Notes: a model not told the origin generated them from the sequence alone. Positions 34,360-43,816 are shown, counted from the first letter of the stretch. The stretch is 64,000 nt of DNA from Sphingomonas sp. 1F27F7B (GCF_005503355.1 NZ_SCMK01000014.1:1-64000); one strand, 5' to 3'. Numbers and translations are program-made.

Positions 34360-34821
34360 ATGCCTAGCCACACCGCAAAGTCCCGCTCCAAGGCGCGCGC
34401 CGCCGCGCGCCTCGCCGCCGTGCAGGCGCTCTATCAGCACGAGATGGAAGCGACCTCGATCCCCGCGCTGCTCCACGAATTCCACAATCACCGCCTGGGC
34501 GCGGTGATCGAGGATGTCGAATATGCCGAGGCGGACATCGCCTTTTTCGACGACATCGTCACCGGGGTGAGCGAACGCCGCGACGAGATCGACCGGATGA
34601 TCGCCGCCAAGCTCAGCGCCGACTGGAGCCTTGATCGGCTCGACAAGCCGATGCGCCAGATCCTGCGCGCCGGCACCTATGAGTTGATGGCGCGCAGGGA
34701 CGTGCCCGTCGGCGCCGCGATCAGCGAATATCTCGACGTGACCGACGCCTTTTACGACCGCCGCGAAAAGGGCTTCGTCAACGGCATCCTCGACGCCGTG
34801 GCGAAGGAAGTCCGGGGTTGA
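34360..34821 (+). CDS. nusB: Transcription antitermination factor NusB
   Basis: 153 residues. NusB binds boxA RNA with NusE (S10) in rRNA antitermination. ARAAARLAAVQALYQHEMEA, then DEIDRMIAAKLSADWSLDRL, KPMRQILRAGTYELMARRDV, PVGAAISEYLDVTDAFYDRR and EKGFVNGILDAVAKEVRG are all canonical. An earlier ATG (34348) is in frame; 34360 is preferred because the basic N-terminus typical of alphaproteobacterial NusB begins there. A repeat element follows at once. Confidence 0.95.
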   Translation: MPSHTAKSRSKARAAARLAAVQALYQHEMEATSIPALLHEFHNHRLGAVIEDVEYAEADIAFFDDIVTGVSERRDEIDRMIAAKLSADWSLDRLDKPMRQILRAGTYELMARRDVPVGAAISEYLDVTDAFYDRREKGFVNGILDAVAKEVRG

Positions 34822-34823
34822 CC

Positions 34824-35002
34824 CAATTCCTCCCCGAGCTCCGCTCGGGGAGGGGGACCGCGACGCGCAAGCGTCGTGGTGGAGGGGCCGTCGCGCCAGC
34901 GACGGCTCGGACCAACCGCAAACGATTTCCGCGCCGTTGGCGCGGCCCCTCCACCATCCTTCGGATGGTCCCCCTCCTCGAGACAAGCTCGGGGAGGAAT
35001 TG
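34824..35002. repeat. Large inverted-repeat element filling the nusB-thiL gap
   Basis: Perfect 17-bp outer arms CAATTCCTCCCCGAGCT (34824-34840) and AGCTCGGGGAGGAATTG (34986-35002), with inner complementary arms GGTGGAGGGGCCG and CGGCCCCTCCACC. The element starts 2 bases after the nusB stop and ends 4 bases before the thiL start; GGGGAGG of the right arm (34991-34997) is the only ribosome site for thiL. The element is unlike the GTCATCCCC repeats. Confidence 0.85.
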
Positions 35003-35006
35003 AGCC

Positions 35007-35846
35007 GTGAACGAAGCCGAATTCATCGCCGCGCTGCGCACCCTGCCGCTCCATCCCGGAGCGGAGGGGTTGCTCGACGACACCGCGATGCTCGCGATCG
35101 GCGGCGAGCGGTTGATCCTGACCCATGACGCGATCGCCGAGGGCGTGCATTATCGTCCCGGCACCGATCCGTTCGATATCGCCTGGAAGCTGGTCGCGGT
35201 GAACCTGTCGGACCTGGCCGCCAAGGGCGCCGAGCCGCTCGGTGTGCTGATCGGCGCGGTGCTGGTGGAAGGGGCGGAGCGCTTCGTCGAGGGGCTGCGC
35301 GCGATCCTCATCGAATATGACGTACCCCTGCTCGGCGGCGACACCATCTCGGTCAGCCCCGCCACGTTCGGCTGCACTGCGATCGGCCGCGCCGGCGCCG
35401 CCGTCCCGCGCCGCGACGGCGGGCGGCCCGGCGACGCCCTGTGGGTGACCGGCACGATCGGTGCGGCGATGCTCGGCTTCGAGGCCGGCGACGGCGCCGC
35501 CTATCTGCGCCCGCGGCCCCGGCTGGCCGAGGGCCGCGCCCTGGCGCCGCTGGTCCATGCGATGATGGACGTCTCGGACGGGCTCCTCCTCGACGCCGCG
35601 CGGCTTGCGGAGGCCAGCGGCTGCACCGCCGAACTCACGCTCGCCGCGGTGCCCGTCGCGCCGGGCGCCGATCCGATGCGCGCGGCCACCTGGGGCGACG
35701 ATTACGAGCTGCTCTTCGCCGCGCCCGCCGATTTCATGCCGCCCATACCCGCCACGCGGATCGGCATGCTGGCGGAGCAGCTGGCCACGCCGTTGCTGCT
35801 CGACGGCCAAGTCCCCGAAATCCCCCTCGGCTACCAGCATCGCTGA
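35007..35846 (+). CDS. thiL: Thiamine-monophosphate kinase
   Basis: 279 residues. Phosphorylates thiamine monophosphate to the diphosphate with ATP. GLLDDTAMLAIGGERLILTH (variant of the usual G-D-D-A-A), [80 protein letters not shown] and TWGDDYELLF follow the PurM-like ATPase order. It starts with GTG 35007. The GLLDD in place of GDD is noted; the remaining metal Asp residues are kept. It is somewhat shorter than the usual 310-330. Confidence 0.93.
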   Translation: MNEAEFIAALRTLPLHPGAEGLLDDTAMLAIGGERLILTHDAIAEGVHYRPGTDPFDIAWKLVAVNLSDLAAKGAEPLGVLIGAVLVEGAERFVEGLRAILIEYDVPLLGGDTISVSPATFGCTAIGRAGAAVPRRDGGRPGDALWVTGTIGAAMLGFEAGDGAAYLRPRPRLAEGRALAPLVHAMMDVSDGLLLDAARLAEASGCTAELTLAAVPVAPGADPMRAATWGDDYELLFAAPADFMPPIPATRIGMLAEQLATPLLLDGQVPEIPLGYQHR

Positions 35847-35954
35847 GCGGCTTGCGCTGAGCCGATACGCTCGATAGCCTCCCCATACCGGGCCTTTTAA
35901 ACCGGCACACAGACCGGCGCGGCTCGATATCCAATAGGGGAAGGGCTTGAACGC

Positions 35955-38135
35955 ATGACGATTGTGTACATCGCCATAGCCTGCGGCGTGCTCGCAGTGC
36001 TCTATGGCTTGTTGACCAGCCAGCAGGTGCTGAAGGCGCCGGCGGGCAACGAGAAGATGCAAAGCATCGCCGCTGCCATCCAGGAAGGCGCCAAGGCCTA
36101 TCTCGGCCGGCAATATATGACGATCGCCATCGTGGGCGTGATCGTCGCCATCGTCCTGTTCTTCACGCTGGGGACACTCTCGACGATCGGCTTCCTGGTC
36201 GGCGCCGTGCTTTCGGGCGTGGCAGGCTTCGTGGGCATGAACATCTCGGTGCGCGCGAACGTCCGCACCGCGGAGGCGGCGCGTGGCAGCCTGCAGGGCG
36301 GCCTGACCCTCGCCTTCCGCTCCGGCGCGATCACCGGCATGCTGGTGGCGGGCCTGGGCCTGCTCGCGATCGCGCTGATCTTCTGGTATCTGGTCGGCCC
36401 GTCCGGCCTCGAGCCCAACAGCCGCAAGGTGATCGAGGCGCTGACCGCCCTCGCCTTCGGCGCCTCGCTGATCTCGATCTTCGCGCGCCTGGGCGGCGGC
36501 ATCTTCACCAAGGCCGCCGATGTGGGCGCCGACCTGGTCGGCAAGGTCGAGGCCGGCATTCCCGAGGACGATCCCCGCAACCCCGCCGTGATCGCGGACA
36601 ATGTCGGCGACAATGTCGGCGACTGCGCCGGCATGGCGGCCGACCTGTTCGAGACCTATGTCGTGACGCTCGGCCTCACCATGGTCTCGATCGCGCTGCT
36701 GGTGAAGAACCTGCCGGCCGATCTGCTGCTCAAGCTCATGGCGCTGCCGCTGGTCGTGGGCGGCGTGTGCATCATCACGTCGATCATCGGCACCTACATG
36801 GTTCGCCTGGGCAAGAGCCAGTCGATCATGGGCGCGCTGTACAAGGGCTTCTGGACCACGGTACTGCTTTCGATCCCGGCAATCTGGTTCGTCACCCAAT
36901 ATACGCTGGGCGACATGAACGCAGTGATCGGCGGCCTGTCGGTCGATCCGAGCAGCTTCCTCGAGCCGAGCGACCATGTCACCGCCGAGGCGGCGCAGGG
37001 CCTGATCTCCGGCCCGCAATTCACCGGCTGGAGCCTGTTCATCTGCATGATGATCGGCCTCGCCGTCACCGGCCTGCTGGTGTGGATCACCGAATATTAC
37101 ACCGGCACCAACTATCGCCCGGTCAAGTCGATCGCCAAGGCTTCGGTGACGGGCCACGGCACCAACGTGATCCAGGGTCTCGCCATCAGCCTCGAATCTA
37201 CCGCGCTGCCGACGCTCGTCATCGTCGTCGCGGTGATCGCGGCCTATCAGATCGCGGGGATCATCGGCGTGGCCTTCGCCGCGACGTCGCTGCTCGCGCT
37301 GGCGGGCATGGTCGTCGCGCTCGACGCCTATGGCCCGGTGACCGACAATGCCGGCGGCATCGCCGAGATGGCCGGCCTGGAGGATGAAGTCCGCCACAAG
37401 ACCGACGCGCTCGACGCGGTGGGCAACACCACCAAGGCCGTGACCAAGGGCTATGCGATCGGATCGGCCGCGCTTGCCGCGCTGGTGCTGTTCGGCGCCT
37501 ATACCACCGACCTCAAGGAGTTCTTCCCGGATGTGCCCGTGGATTTCTCCCTGAGCAATCCTTACGTGATCGTCGGCCTGCTGCTCGGCGCGCTGCTGCC
37601 CTATCTGTTCGGCGCCTTCGGCATGACTGCCGTGGGCCGCGCCGCCGGATCGGTGGTCGAGGACGTCCGCAACCAGTTCAAGAGCAACCCGGGCATCATG
37701 GAAGGCACCAGCCGTCCGGACTATGCCCGCACCGTCGACATCGTCACCAAGGCGGCGATCAAGGAAATGATCGTGCCGTCGCTGCTGCCGGTGCTCAGCC
37801 CGATCGCGATCTACTTCATCATCACCGCGGTCGCCGACCGGTCCCAGGGCTTCGCGGCCGTGGGCGCGATGCTGCTCGGCGTGATCGTCTCCGGCCTGTT
37901 CGTCGCCATTTCGATGACGTCGGGCGGCGGCGCCTGGGACAATGCCAAGAAGTATATCGAGGACGGCAATTACGGCGGCAAGGGATCGGAAGCCCATAAG
38001 GCGGCCGTGACCGGCGACACCGTGGGCGATCCGTACAAGGATACCGCGGGCCCGGCCGTGAATCCGATGATCAAGATCACCAACATCGTGGCGCTGCTGC
38101 TGCTCGCTGCGCTGGCCGGCCACGCTGCCGGCTGA
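35955..38135 (+). CDS. hppA: Proton-pumping inorganic pyrophosphatase
   Basis: 726 residues, about 16 membrane helices. Hydrolyses pyrophosphate and pumps protons. The catalytic loop reads [20 protein letters not shown] followed by [20 protein letters not shown] (about 185-223). At about residue 494 the motif [20 protein letters not shown] has Lys after N-T-T, where potassium-dependent enzymes have Ala, so this is the potassium-independent, proton-type enzyme. ATG 35955 follows GGGGAAGGGC. It is a single gene closed by a hairpin at 38160. Confidence 0.97.
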   Translation: MTIVYIAIACGVLAVLYGLLTSQQVLKAPAGNEKMQSIAAAIQEGAKAYLGRQYMTIAIVGVIVAIVLFFTLGTLSTIGFLVGAVLSGVAGFVGMNISVRANVRTAEAARGSLQGGLTLAFRSGAITGMLVAGLGLLAIALIFWYLVGPSGLEPNSRKVIEALTALAFGASLISIFARLGGGIFTKAADVGADLVGKVEAGIPEDDPRNPAVIADNVGDNVGDCAGMAADLFETYVVTLGLTMVSIALLVKNLPADLLLKLMALPLVVGGVCIITSIIGTYMVRLGKSQSIMGALYKGFWTTVLLSIPAIWFVTQYTLGDMNAVIGGLSVDPSSFLEPSDHVTAEAAQGLISGPQFTGWSLFICMMIGLAVTGLLVWITEYYTGTNYRPVKSIAKASVTGHGTNVIQGLAISLESTALPTLVIVVAVIAAYQIAGIIGVAFAATSLLALAGMVVALDAYGPVTDNAGGIAEMAGLEDEVRHKTDALDAVGNTTKAVTKGYAIGSAALAALVLFGAYTTDLKEFFPDVPVDFSLSNPYVIVGLLLGALLPYLFGAFGMTAVGRAAGSVVEDVRNQFKSNPGIMEGTSRPDYARTVDIVTKAAIKEMIVPSLLPVLSPIAIYFIITAVADRSQGFAAVGAMLLGVIVSGLFVAISMTSGGGAWDNAKKYIEDGNYGGKGSEAHKAAVTGDTVGDPYKDTAGPAVNPMIKITNIVALLLLAALAGHAAG

Positions 38136-38159
38136 TCGACAACTCCGCTTCGCGTGAAG

Positions 38160-38185
38160 GGGCCGCCGGAGCGATCCGGCGGCCC
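38160..38185 (+). terminator. Hairpin terminator after hppA
   Basis: GGGCCGCCGGA and TCCGGCGGCCC form an 11-bp perfect stem with loop GCGA, followed by TCTTCGTT. It lies 24 bp after the hppA stop. Confidence 0.75.
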
Positions 38186-38336
38186 TCTTCGTTGTGATGC
38201 AGCCATGCCGCGCCGGACGCGCCGCGCCCTCGCTTGCCACCGCGCCGGGGGCAGCTCCGCTGGACAAAGCTTCAGAAAGCTGATGGAATTTCGGCTTCAG
38301 GGGGCATTCTGCCTTCCTCTACGGGGGAGGAATATC

Positions 38337-40334
38337 TTGTCACGTTTCATTGCGCCGCTTCTCGCCGCGGCGGCCGTCGTCGCGTCGATCGCGCCCGCCC
38401 GGGCGCAGATCAAACCCAGCACCGAATGGGACAAAAAGACCGTCCCGCTTGAGGTCTTCGGCCAGTTTCCCGTGGTCGACCGCCCGAGCCTTTCACCCAA
38501 TGGCGAGATGATCGCCGCCAAGATGCGCGCAGGGGGCGTCCAGGCGCTGGCGATCCTGCCGATCGGCCAGCCGAATGCGAAGCCGTTCATCGTCGCGCGC
38601 GATTCGGACTTCTCCAAGGAAAATATCGGCGACCGCGAAATCTACAGTTGGGACTGGATCGACGACCAGAACCTGCTGATCTGGATCCGCAGCCGCGACC
38701 ATGAGTTCGGCCAGTGGATCGATACGACGCGCATCGCCGCCTACAACGTCAAGACGCGCAAGGCGACACCGCTCGGCTGGGAAGGCGCTGCGGCCTGGGC
38801 CGGCGACGTATTGTGGAAATCCCCGCCGGGCACGGCCAAGCCGCACCTGCTGCTCCAGCGCGTCACCAACAAATATGGCACCGAGATGTGGGACAATCCC
38901 GAAGTTCTCGACATCGACGTGGAAAGCGGCAGGACCACCCAGGTCGCGCGCCCCAATCCGGTGGTGAGCAACTGGGTGGCCGACGCGTCCGGCGTGGTCC
39001 GCATGGGCAGCCAGCGGGATCGCGATTCCGGCAAGATGCGCGTCCTCTATCGCGCCGATGCCAAGGAGAATTTCCGGACGATCCTGCACGAGACGCCGGA
39101 CCGGTACCAGGACACCGAGCTTCCCGACTATATCCTGCCCGGCCCGAACAAGGCCTATGCGCTGAGCAACCGGGAGGGGTATCGCGCGCTCTACGAATAT
39201 GACCTCGACAAGATGGCGCTCGGCAAGAAGGTGTTCGGGGTCGCCGGCTACGACATCTCCGGCGCGACGCTCACGCCCGACGGCGCTGCGCTGCAGAGCG
39301 TCCGCTATACCGATCAGCGGACGCACCACGTCTTCTACGATCCGCGGCTCCGCGAGATCGCCCAGGTGCTCGACGCGCAATTCGGCGCCGGCAATGTCGC
39401 GATCGCCTCGGCCGACGCGAAGCGCGAGAAGATCCTGTTCGCGATCTCGGGGCAGGGCCAGGTGCCGGCCTATTACCTGTTCGATACCGTGAGCGGCGAC
39501 GTCTCGCTGATTACCTGGAGCAGCGAGACGCTCAAGAACGCCCAGCTCAATCCGGTGAAGACCTTCCGCTACACCGCCTCCGACGGCAAGTCGATCGAGG
39601 CGATCCTGACGCTGCCGCGCCATCATATGGGCGAGAAGAACCGGCCGCTCATCGTGATGCCGCACGGCGGCCCCTGGGCCCGCGACGACGCCGATTGGGA
39701 CAATTACCAATGGGCCCAGGCGCTGGCGGAATATGGCTATGTCGTCGTCCAGCCCAATTATCGCGGCTCGACCGGCTACGGCAAGGAATTCGGCAAGGCG
39801 GTGGACGGCAATTGGGGCCTGCGCATGCAGGACGATCTCAACGACGTGATCCCCTGGCTCGCCAAGGACGGGACAATCGATCCCAAGCGCGTCTGCATGG
39901 TCGGCTGGTCCTATGGCGGCTATGCCGCCAGCCGCGCGGCGCAGCGCGACGGCGACAAATATCGCTGCACGGTGAGCGGTGCGGGCGTCCACGACCTTCC
40001 TGCGATGGTCAATTACGACAAGAACTATCTGGGCGGCTATGGTGCGAAGGTCGGGCTGGGCGCGGCGGGCGATCTCAAGCCGATCTCCCCGGCCTATCAT
40101 GCCGAGATGTTCTCGACGCCGATCCTGATCGTCCATGGCGCCAAGGATCAGCGTGTTCCCGTCGCCCAGTCTCGCGGGCTGGTGAGCAAGCTGAAGGCCG
40201 CGGGCAAGAAGGAAGGCGTCGACTTCCGCTATGTCGAGCAGCCGCTCAACACGCACAATCTGCTGCGCGAGGAAGACCGGACCCAGTTCCTGCAGGAAGT
40301 GAAGAAGTTCCTCGACAAATACAATCCGGCCTGA
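38337..40334 (+). CDS. S9-family prolyl oligopeptidase-like peptidase
   Basis: 665 residues. A signal peptide LSRFIAPLLAAAAVVASIAP ending ARAQ, a beta-propeller-like N-terminal region (about 50-400) and a C-terminal alpha/beta-hydrolase. The catalytic Ser lies in VGWSYGGYAA (about 525), the Asp in VHGAKDQRVP and the His in NTHNLL. HGGPWARDDADWDNYQWAQA is typical of S9C. The start is TTG 38337 with GGGGGAGG six bases before it; the upstream ATG frame at 38154 lacks coding character and would hide the signal peptide. It is probably periplasmic and degrades short peptides. Confidence 0.9.
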   Translation: MSRFIAPLLAAAAVVASIAPARAQIKPSTEWDKKTVPLEVFGQFPVVDRPSLSPNGEMIAAKMRAGGVQALAILPIGQPNAKPFIVARDSDFSKENIGDREIYSWDWIDDQNLLIWIRSRDHEFGQWIDTTRIAAYNVKTRKATPLGWEGAAAWAGDVLWKSPPGTAKPHLLLQRVTNKYGTEMWDNPEVLDIDVESGRTTQVARPNPVVSNWVADASGVVRMGSQRDRDSGKMRVLYRADAKENFRTILHETPDRYQDTELPDYILPGPNKAYALSNREGYRALYEYDLDKMALGKKVFGVAGYDISGATLTPDGAALQSVRYTDQRTHHVFYDPRLREIAQVLDAQFGAGNVAIASADAKREKILFAISGQGQVPAYYLFDTVSGDVSLITWSSETLKNAQLNPVKTFRYTASDGKSIEAILTLPRHHMGEKNRPLIVMPHGGPWARDDADWDNYQWAQALAEYGYVVVQPNYRGSTGYGKEFGKAVDGNWGLRMQDDLNDVIPWLAKDGTIDPKRVCMVGWSYGGYAASRAAQRDGDKYRCTVSGAGVHDLPAMVNYDKNYLGGYGAKVGLGAAGDLKPISPAYHAEMFSTPILIVHGAKDQRVPVAQSRGLVSKLKAAGKKEGVDFRYVEQPLNTHNLLREEDRTQFLQEVKKFLDKYNPA

Positions 40335-40340
40335 GTGTGC

Positions 40341-40366
40341 GGGGCGGCATGGCGACATGCCGCCCC
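40341..40366. terminator. Bidirectional hairpin between convergent genes
   Basis: GGGGCGGCATG and CATGCCGCCCC form an 11-bp stem around GCGA. It sits six bases after the peptidase stop and before the convergent gene at 40422. It has the same loop as the hppA terminator. Confidence 0.7.
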
Positions 40367-40421
40367 GGCCATCGGCGGGCCCGGATCGCTTTCGGCACAA
40401 GGGCCGCGGACGGAAGGGCTG

Positions 40422-41537
40422 CTATTTCGGCTTGCCCGAACCCCGCCCCTGGCCGGCCGGCTTGGACCGTGCCTGGGGTGCCGGCGGATCGTCTTCCCCC
40501 TTCTCCGGCAGTTTGTACTTCTCGTGGATTTCGTCTTCCTCGCGCTGCGACTGCTCCTTGAGCGGCGCTTCCATCTGCGAGCAGGCTTTCCCGGCGTCCT
40601 CGACCGCAGTCGTCTTCTTTCCCGTGAGCACAGCCTCGGCGAGCTTCCCGAACGCCGCCTGCCGCAGCTTCTCGCATTGTATCTCGATCTGCTCGAACCT
40701 GGGCTTGTAGCGCGCCTCCAGCACCCGCATCGCGCCGAGATAGCCGGGCGCGAAGCCCTCCTCCAGATTGCGCTCGATCCATTCGTTCAGGCGCTTCGTC
40801 ACGTCGCGCAAGTTGCTGCGGGCCGCGTCAAGACGCTTGCGGATGGCCTCCGGAACCGGGGCGAGCGGCGCCAGCAAGTCGCCGGGGTTCAGATAATTAT
40901 ATTGGGCGCGCTGCGCCGCCTCCAGCTCGGCAAAGGCATCCTGCAACTGCGCGTGCAGCACATCGCCGTCCTGGTTGATCTGAATCATCACTTCCTGCGT
41001 CGCCTCGGCAGCGGCGACCACGTCGTCGGTGACCGCCACTACCCGAGCCGCGGCCGGGTTCGAAGTGTCATTGGCGCTGTATACGGCGAAGCCCCAGGCC
41101 CTGCTGGCGTCGATATATTCCTGGAGCGCCCGGACATCGGCACGGGTCTGACCGCCCGTCGAGGCGCGCATCCGCACCAGCCGCTGGCCGAGCGGCGTCG
41201 GCGGGAAGAGCTCGTCGAGCGTCTTCGGCCGCGCTGCCACGCCCCCTGCGGCCGGCACTCCCGATGCCTCGACGATCGACTTGCCGTGGCGGCGCATCAG
41301 CGCTTCCATCTGCGTCACGGCCCGCAGGCATTCGGCGGGATTGCTGTCCTTCGTCTCCTCGGCGAGCAGCGACTGGTCGGACAGTTCGTCATGCACCTGG
41401 GAGGGTGTGTTCTCCGGCATCTGGCGCGCATTGTGGTTGGCACGCTCCAGCCGCGCCGCGCATTGCGCGCGCGCATCGGCGGCGGCGAGGAAGGCCAGCA
41501 TGCACGCCGCCGAACCCAGCAGAAACGAAGCACGCAT
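40422..41537 (-). CDS. Secreted helical protein of unknown function
   Basis: 371 residues. Signal peptide MRASFLLGSAACMLAFLAAA with cleavage near DARAQ, then a long alpha-helical body (about 30-340) rich in Ala, Glu, Arg and Gln, including AQLQDAFAELEAAQRAQYNY and RKRLDAARSNLRDVTKRLNE, which could form coiled coils. The C-terminus is charged and Pro/Gly-rich. Cysteines at 28, 70 and near 287 and 311 might form disulfides. I do not recognise the family. Start ATG 41537 matches the signal peptide. It is monocistronic; 247 bp separate it from infA. Confidence 0.7.
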   Translation of the reverse strand: MRASFLLGSAACMLAFLAAADARAQCAARLERANHNARQMPENTPSQVHDELSDQSLLAEETKDSNPAECLRAVTQMEALMRRHGKSIVEASGVPAAGGVAARPKTLDELFPPTPLGQRLVRMRASTGGQTRADVRALQEYIDASRAWGFAVYSANDTSNPAAARVVAVTDDVVAAAEATQEVMIQINQDGDVLHAQLQDAFAELEAAQRAQYNYLNPGDLLAPLAPVPEAIRKRLDAARSNLRDVTKRLNEWIERNLEEGFAPGYLGAMRVLEARYKPRFEQIEIQCEKLRQAAFGKLAEAVLTGKKTTAVEDAGKACSQMEAPLKEQSQREEDEIHEKYKLPEKGEDDPPAPQARSKPAGQGRGSGKPK

Positions 41538-41784
41538 TTCACTGACTCCCGAATAGCCGGCGGCGGAAGATACAGGCCGGCCCCGCACGGCAAATCGGGG
41601 TGCGACGAAGCAGGCACATCCGTCGATCAAACCGGCCGGAAACGGCGCGCCGGATGGCAAAGGGGAACGCAATCCCCATATCGGACTAGGGCGGCAGGCT
41701 TTGTCGGGTTCTCCGCCTTCCCTTTTCTCCTTTCGCGCTGTAAAGGCACCGCCACTTTTAGCGCGCGCACCCATGAGGTAATTT

Positions 41785-42003
41785 TTGGCCAAAGAAGAAC
41801 TGCTTGAAATGCGGGGCCAGGTCGTTGAGCTTTTGCCCAACGCCATGTTCCGCGTCCGGCTCGAAAATGATCACGAGATCCTGGGCCATACCGCCGGCAA
41901 GATGCGCAAGAATCGCATCCGCGTGCTCGTGGGCGACGAAGTGCTCGTCGAGCTCACGCCCTACGACCTGACCAAGGGCCGTATCACCTATCGCTTCAAG
42001 TAA
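41785..42003 (+). CDS. infA: Translation initiation factor IF-1
   Basis: 72 residues, the exact family length. [20 protein letters not shown], then [20 protein letters not shown] and [13 protein letters not shown] form the complete S1-like OB-fold that binds the ribosomal A site. The start codon is TTG at 41785; no ATG or GTG would leave the family N-terminus intact. Head of the run infA-maf-RNase G-yacG, which is conserved in alphaproteobacteria. Confidence 0.98.
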   Translation: MAKEELLEMRGQVVELLPNAMFRVRLENDHEILGHTAGKMRKNRIRVLVGDEVLVELTPYDLTKGRITYRFK

Positions 42004-42010
42004 GCGGGCG

Positions 42011-42586
42011 GTGCCCTTGCGGCTCGTCCTCGCTTCCACCTCGCCGCGACGGCTCGATCTGCTCAGGCGGATCGGGGCCGAACCTGCGCGCATCGCCGCG
42101 CCCGATGTCGACGAGGATGTCCACGCCGGCGAGACGCCCCGCGCCTATGTGCTGCGCGTCGCGATCGACAAGGCGCGGGCAGTGGCGCGTGCCGCGGACG
42201 AGATCGTGCTCGCGGGCGACACCACCATCGCGGTCGGCCGCCGCATCCTCGCCAAGCCCGCGGACGAGGCGGATCTGCGCCGCATGCTCGCGCTACTCTC
42301 CGGCCGGCGCCACCATTGCCTGTCCGCCGTCTGCGTGATCGGCGCCGACGGCAAGGCGCGCACGCGCATCTCGGACACGATCGTCGCCTTCAAGCGGCTG
42401 AGCCAGGCCGAGATCGACTGGTACGTCGCCTGCGGGGAAGGCATGGGCAAGGCGGGCGGCTATGCCATCCAGGGCAAGGCCGAGGCCTTTGTCCGCTACC
42501 TCGCCGGCAGCCATTCGGGCGTGGTCGGGCTGCCCGTCTTCGAGACGCGCGCGCTGCTGGAGAGCGCCGGGTACGGCCTTGGCTGA
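42011..42586 (+). CDS. maf: Maf-family nucleotide pyrophosphatase
   Basis: 191 residues. RLVLASTSPRRLDLLRRIGA, then VLAGDTTIAVGRRILAKPAD and GGYAIQGKAEAFVRYLAGSH with SGVVGLPVFET are canonical for Maf/YhdE proteins, which hydrolyse dTTP/UTP or modified nucleotides to monophosphates. GTG 42011 starts 7 bp after infA. The end overlaps the RNase G gene by 8 bp. Confidence 0.95.
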   Translation: MPLRLVLASTSPRRLDLLRRIGAEPARIAAPDVDEDVHAGETPRAYVLRVAIDKARAVARAADEIVLAGDTTIAVGRRILAKPADEADLRRMLALLSGRRHHCLSAVCVIGADGKARTRISDTIVAFKRLSQAEIDWYVACGEGMGKAGGYAIQGKAEAFVRYLAGSHSGVVGLPVFETRALLESAGYGLG

Positions 42587-43523
42587 GTGGCTCTACGAAG
42601 CCGGGATCGGCGAGAACCGCGCCGCGCTGATCTCGCGCGGCGGCATCTGGAAGGCACGGATCGAGCTTGAGGGCGTGTGGCCGCGCGTCGATGCGGTGCT
42701 GGATGCCCGGCTGATCGACAAGGCCGCCAAGCTGATCGCGCTCGACGGCGGCGGCGAGGCGCTGTGCGACCATGTGCCGAAGACGATCACGCAAGGAGCG
42801 AAGCTGCGCGTCAGGATCACCCGCGAGGCCATCCCCGAGCCCGGCCGCGCCAAGCTGCCCAAGGCCGTGCCGAGCGACGAGGAACTGTCCGACGGGCCCA
42901 CCCTGTTCGATCGCATCGCCGCCACCGGCCTGCCCGTCCGCACGCTGCGCGCCCACGAGCCGGACGCGCTGGAGGAAGCCGGCTGGTCCGAAGTGCTCGA
43001 TGAAGCGATCACCGGCGAGATCGCCTTTCCGGGCGGCGCGCTGCGCCTCTCGCCTACCCCGGCGATGGCGCTGTTCGACGTGGACGGCTCCGGCCCAATC
43101 GAGCCGCTGGCGGTAGCCGCCGCGCATGCGGTGGCGCGGGCGATCGAGCGGCACGGGATCGCCGGCTCGATCGGCATCGACTTCCCCACGCTCAGCGGCA
43201 AGACCGCCCGCAACGCGGTGGCCGAGGCGATCGACGCCGCCCTGCCCCAGCCCTTCGAACGCACTGCGGTGAACGGCTTCGGCTTCCTCCAGATCGTGCG
43301 GCGGCGTACCCGGCCTTCCTTGCCCGAACTGCTGCGCGCCGATCCGATCGGTACGGAGACGCGGGCGGAACTGCGGCGCATCGAGCGGCTTCCGCCCCCG
43401 CCTCCGGCTACCCATATGGTAGCCAGGAGCGTCGCGCGCCGCCTCGCGCAGCAGCCGGGCTGGACGGCGGAGCTGGCGCGGCGGATCGGCGGCGTGACTG
43501 AGTTCACGCATGCAAGGGACTGA
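42579..43523 (+). CDS. rng: RNase G/E-like ribonuclease, compact form
   Basis: 314 residues, much shorter than E. coli RNase G (about 490). It has AEWLYEAGIGENRAALISRG at the start, then ALFDVDGSGPIEPLAVAAAH and GSIGIDFPTLSGKTARNAVA with the two catalytic Asp of the DNase-I-like subdomain. The S1 insertion is reduced and the Zn-link cysteines and downstream region of classical RNase E/G are absent. Start is TTG 42579, overlapping maf. Compact members are found at this locus in sphingomonads. Endonuclease activity on RNA is expected, but tetramer formation through zinc is not. Confidence 0.88.
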   Translation: MAEWLYEAGIGENRAALISRGGIWKARIELEGVWPRVDAVLDARLIDKAAKLIALDGGGEALCDHVPKTITQGAKLRVRITREAIPEPGRAKLPKAVPSDEELSDGPTLFDRIAATGLPVRTLRAHEPDALEEAGWSEVLDEAITGEIAFPGGALRLSPTPAMALFDVDGSGPIEPLAVAAAHAVARAIERHGIAGSIGIDFPTLSGKTARNAVAEAIDAALPQPFERTAVNGFGFLQIVRRRTRPSLPELLRADPIGTETRAELRRIERLPPPPPATHMVARSVARRLAQQPGWTAELARRIGGVTEFTHARD

Positions 43524-43524
43524 A

Positions 43525-43710
43525 ATGACGAAGAGCAATAGCTGCCCCGTCTGCGGGCAGCCGACCGATATCGAGCACAAGCCCTTCTGCGGCCGCGGCT
43601 GCAGGGACCGCGACCTGCTGCAATGGCTGGGCGAGGGCTATCGCATTCCCGGCGAGCGCGTGGACCCCCATGTGCATTCGGGGGTGGACAGCGCCGATTC
43701 GCGCGACTAA
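43525..43710 (+). CDS. yacG: DNA gyrase inhibitor / zinc-binding protein YacG
   Basis: 61 residues. NSCPVCGQPTDIEHKPFCGR with GCRDRDLLQWLGEGYRIPGE gives C-x-x-C ... C-x-x-x-C, the YacG zinc site. YacG binds gyrase B and blocks its DNA binding. It starts at the ATG one base after the RNase G stop, completing infA-maf-rng-yacG. The length is usual. Confidence 0.95.
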   Translation: MTKSNSCPVCGQPTDIEHKPFCGRGCRDRDLLQWLGEGYRIPGERVDPHVHSGVDSADSRD

Positions 43711-43740
43711 GAGGCGCGCTCCCCGGCACTCGCCGGGCAC

Positions 43741-43816
43741 GCCCGGGTAGCTCAGTTGGTAGAGCATGCGACTGAAAATCGCAGTGTCGGCGGTTCGACT
43801 CCGTCCCCGGGCACCA
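43741..43816 (+). tRNA. tRNA-Phe (anticodon GAA)
   Basis: 76 nt with acceptor GCCCGGG/CCCGGGC, D-arm TAGCTCAGTTGGTAGAGCA, anticodon loop CTGAAAA (anticodon GAA), T-loop GGTTCGACTCC and encoded CCA. It lies 30 bp after yacG and is the only tRNA on the plus strand here. Confidence 0.97.

Noticed and set aside
34752..38267. 1,171-codon open frame on the minus strand
   Set aside because: Antisense to thiL and hppA and crosses the repeat element; low-complexity His/Asp/Arg product.
38154..38336. Upstream extension of the S9 peptidase
   Set aside because: It would bury the signal peptide and run through the hppA terminator; the TTG at 38337 has a strong ribosome site.
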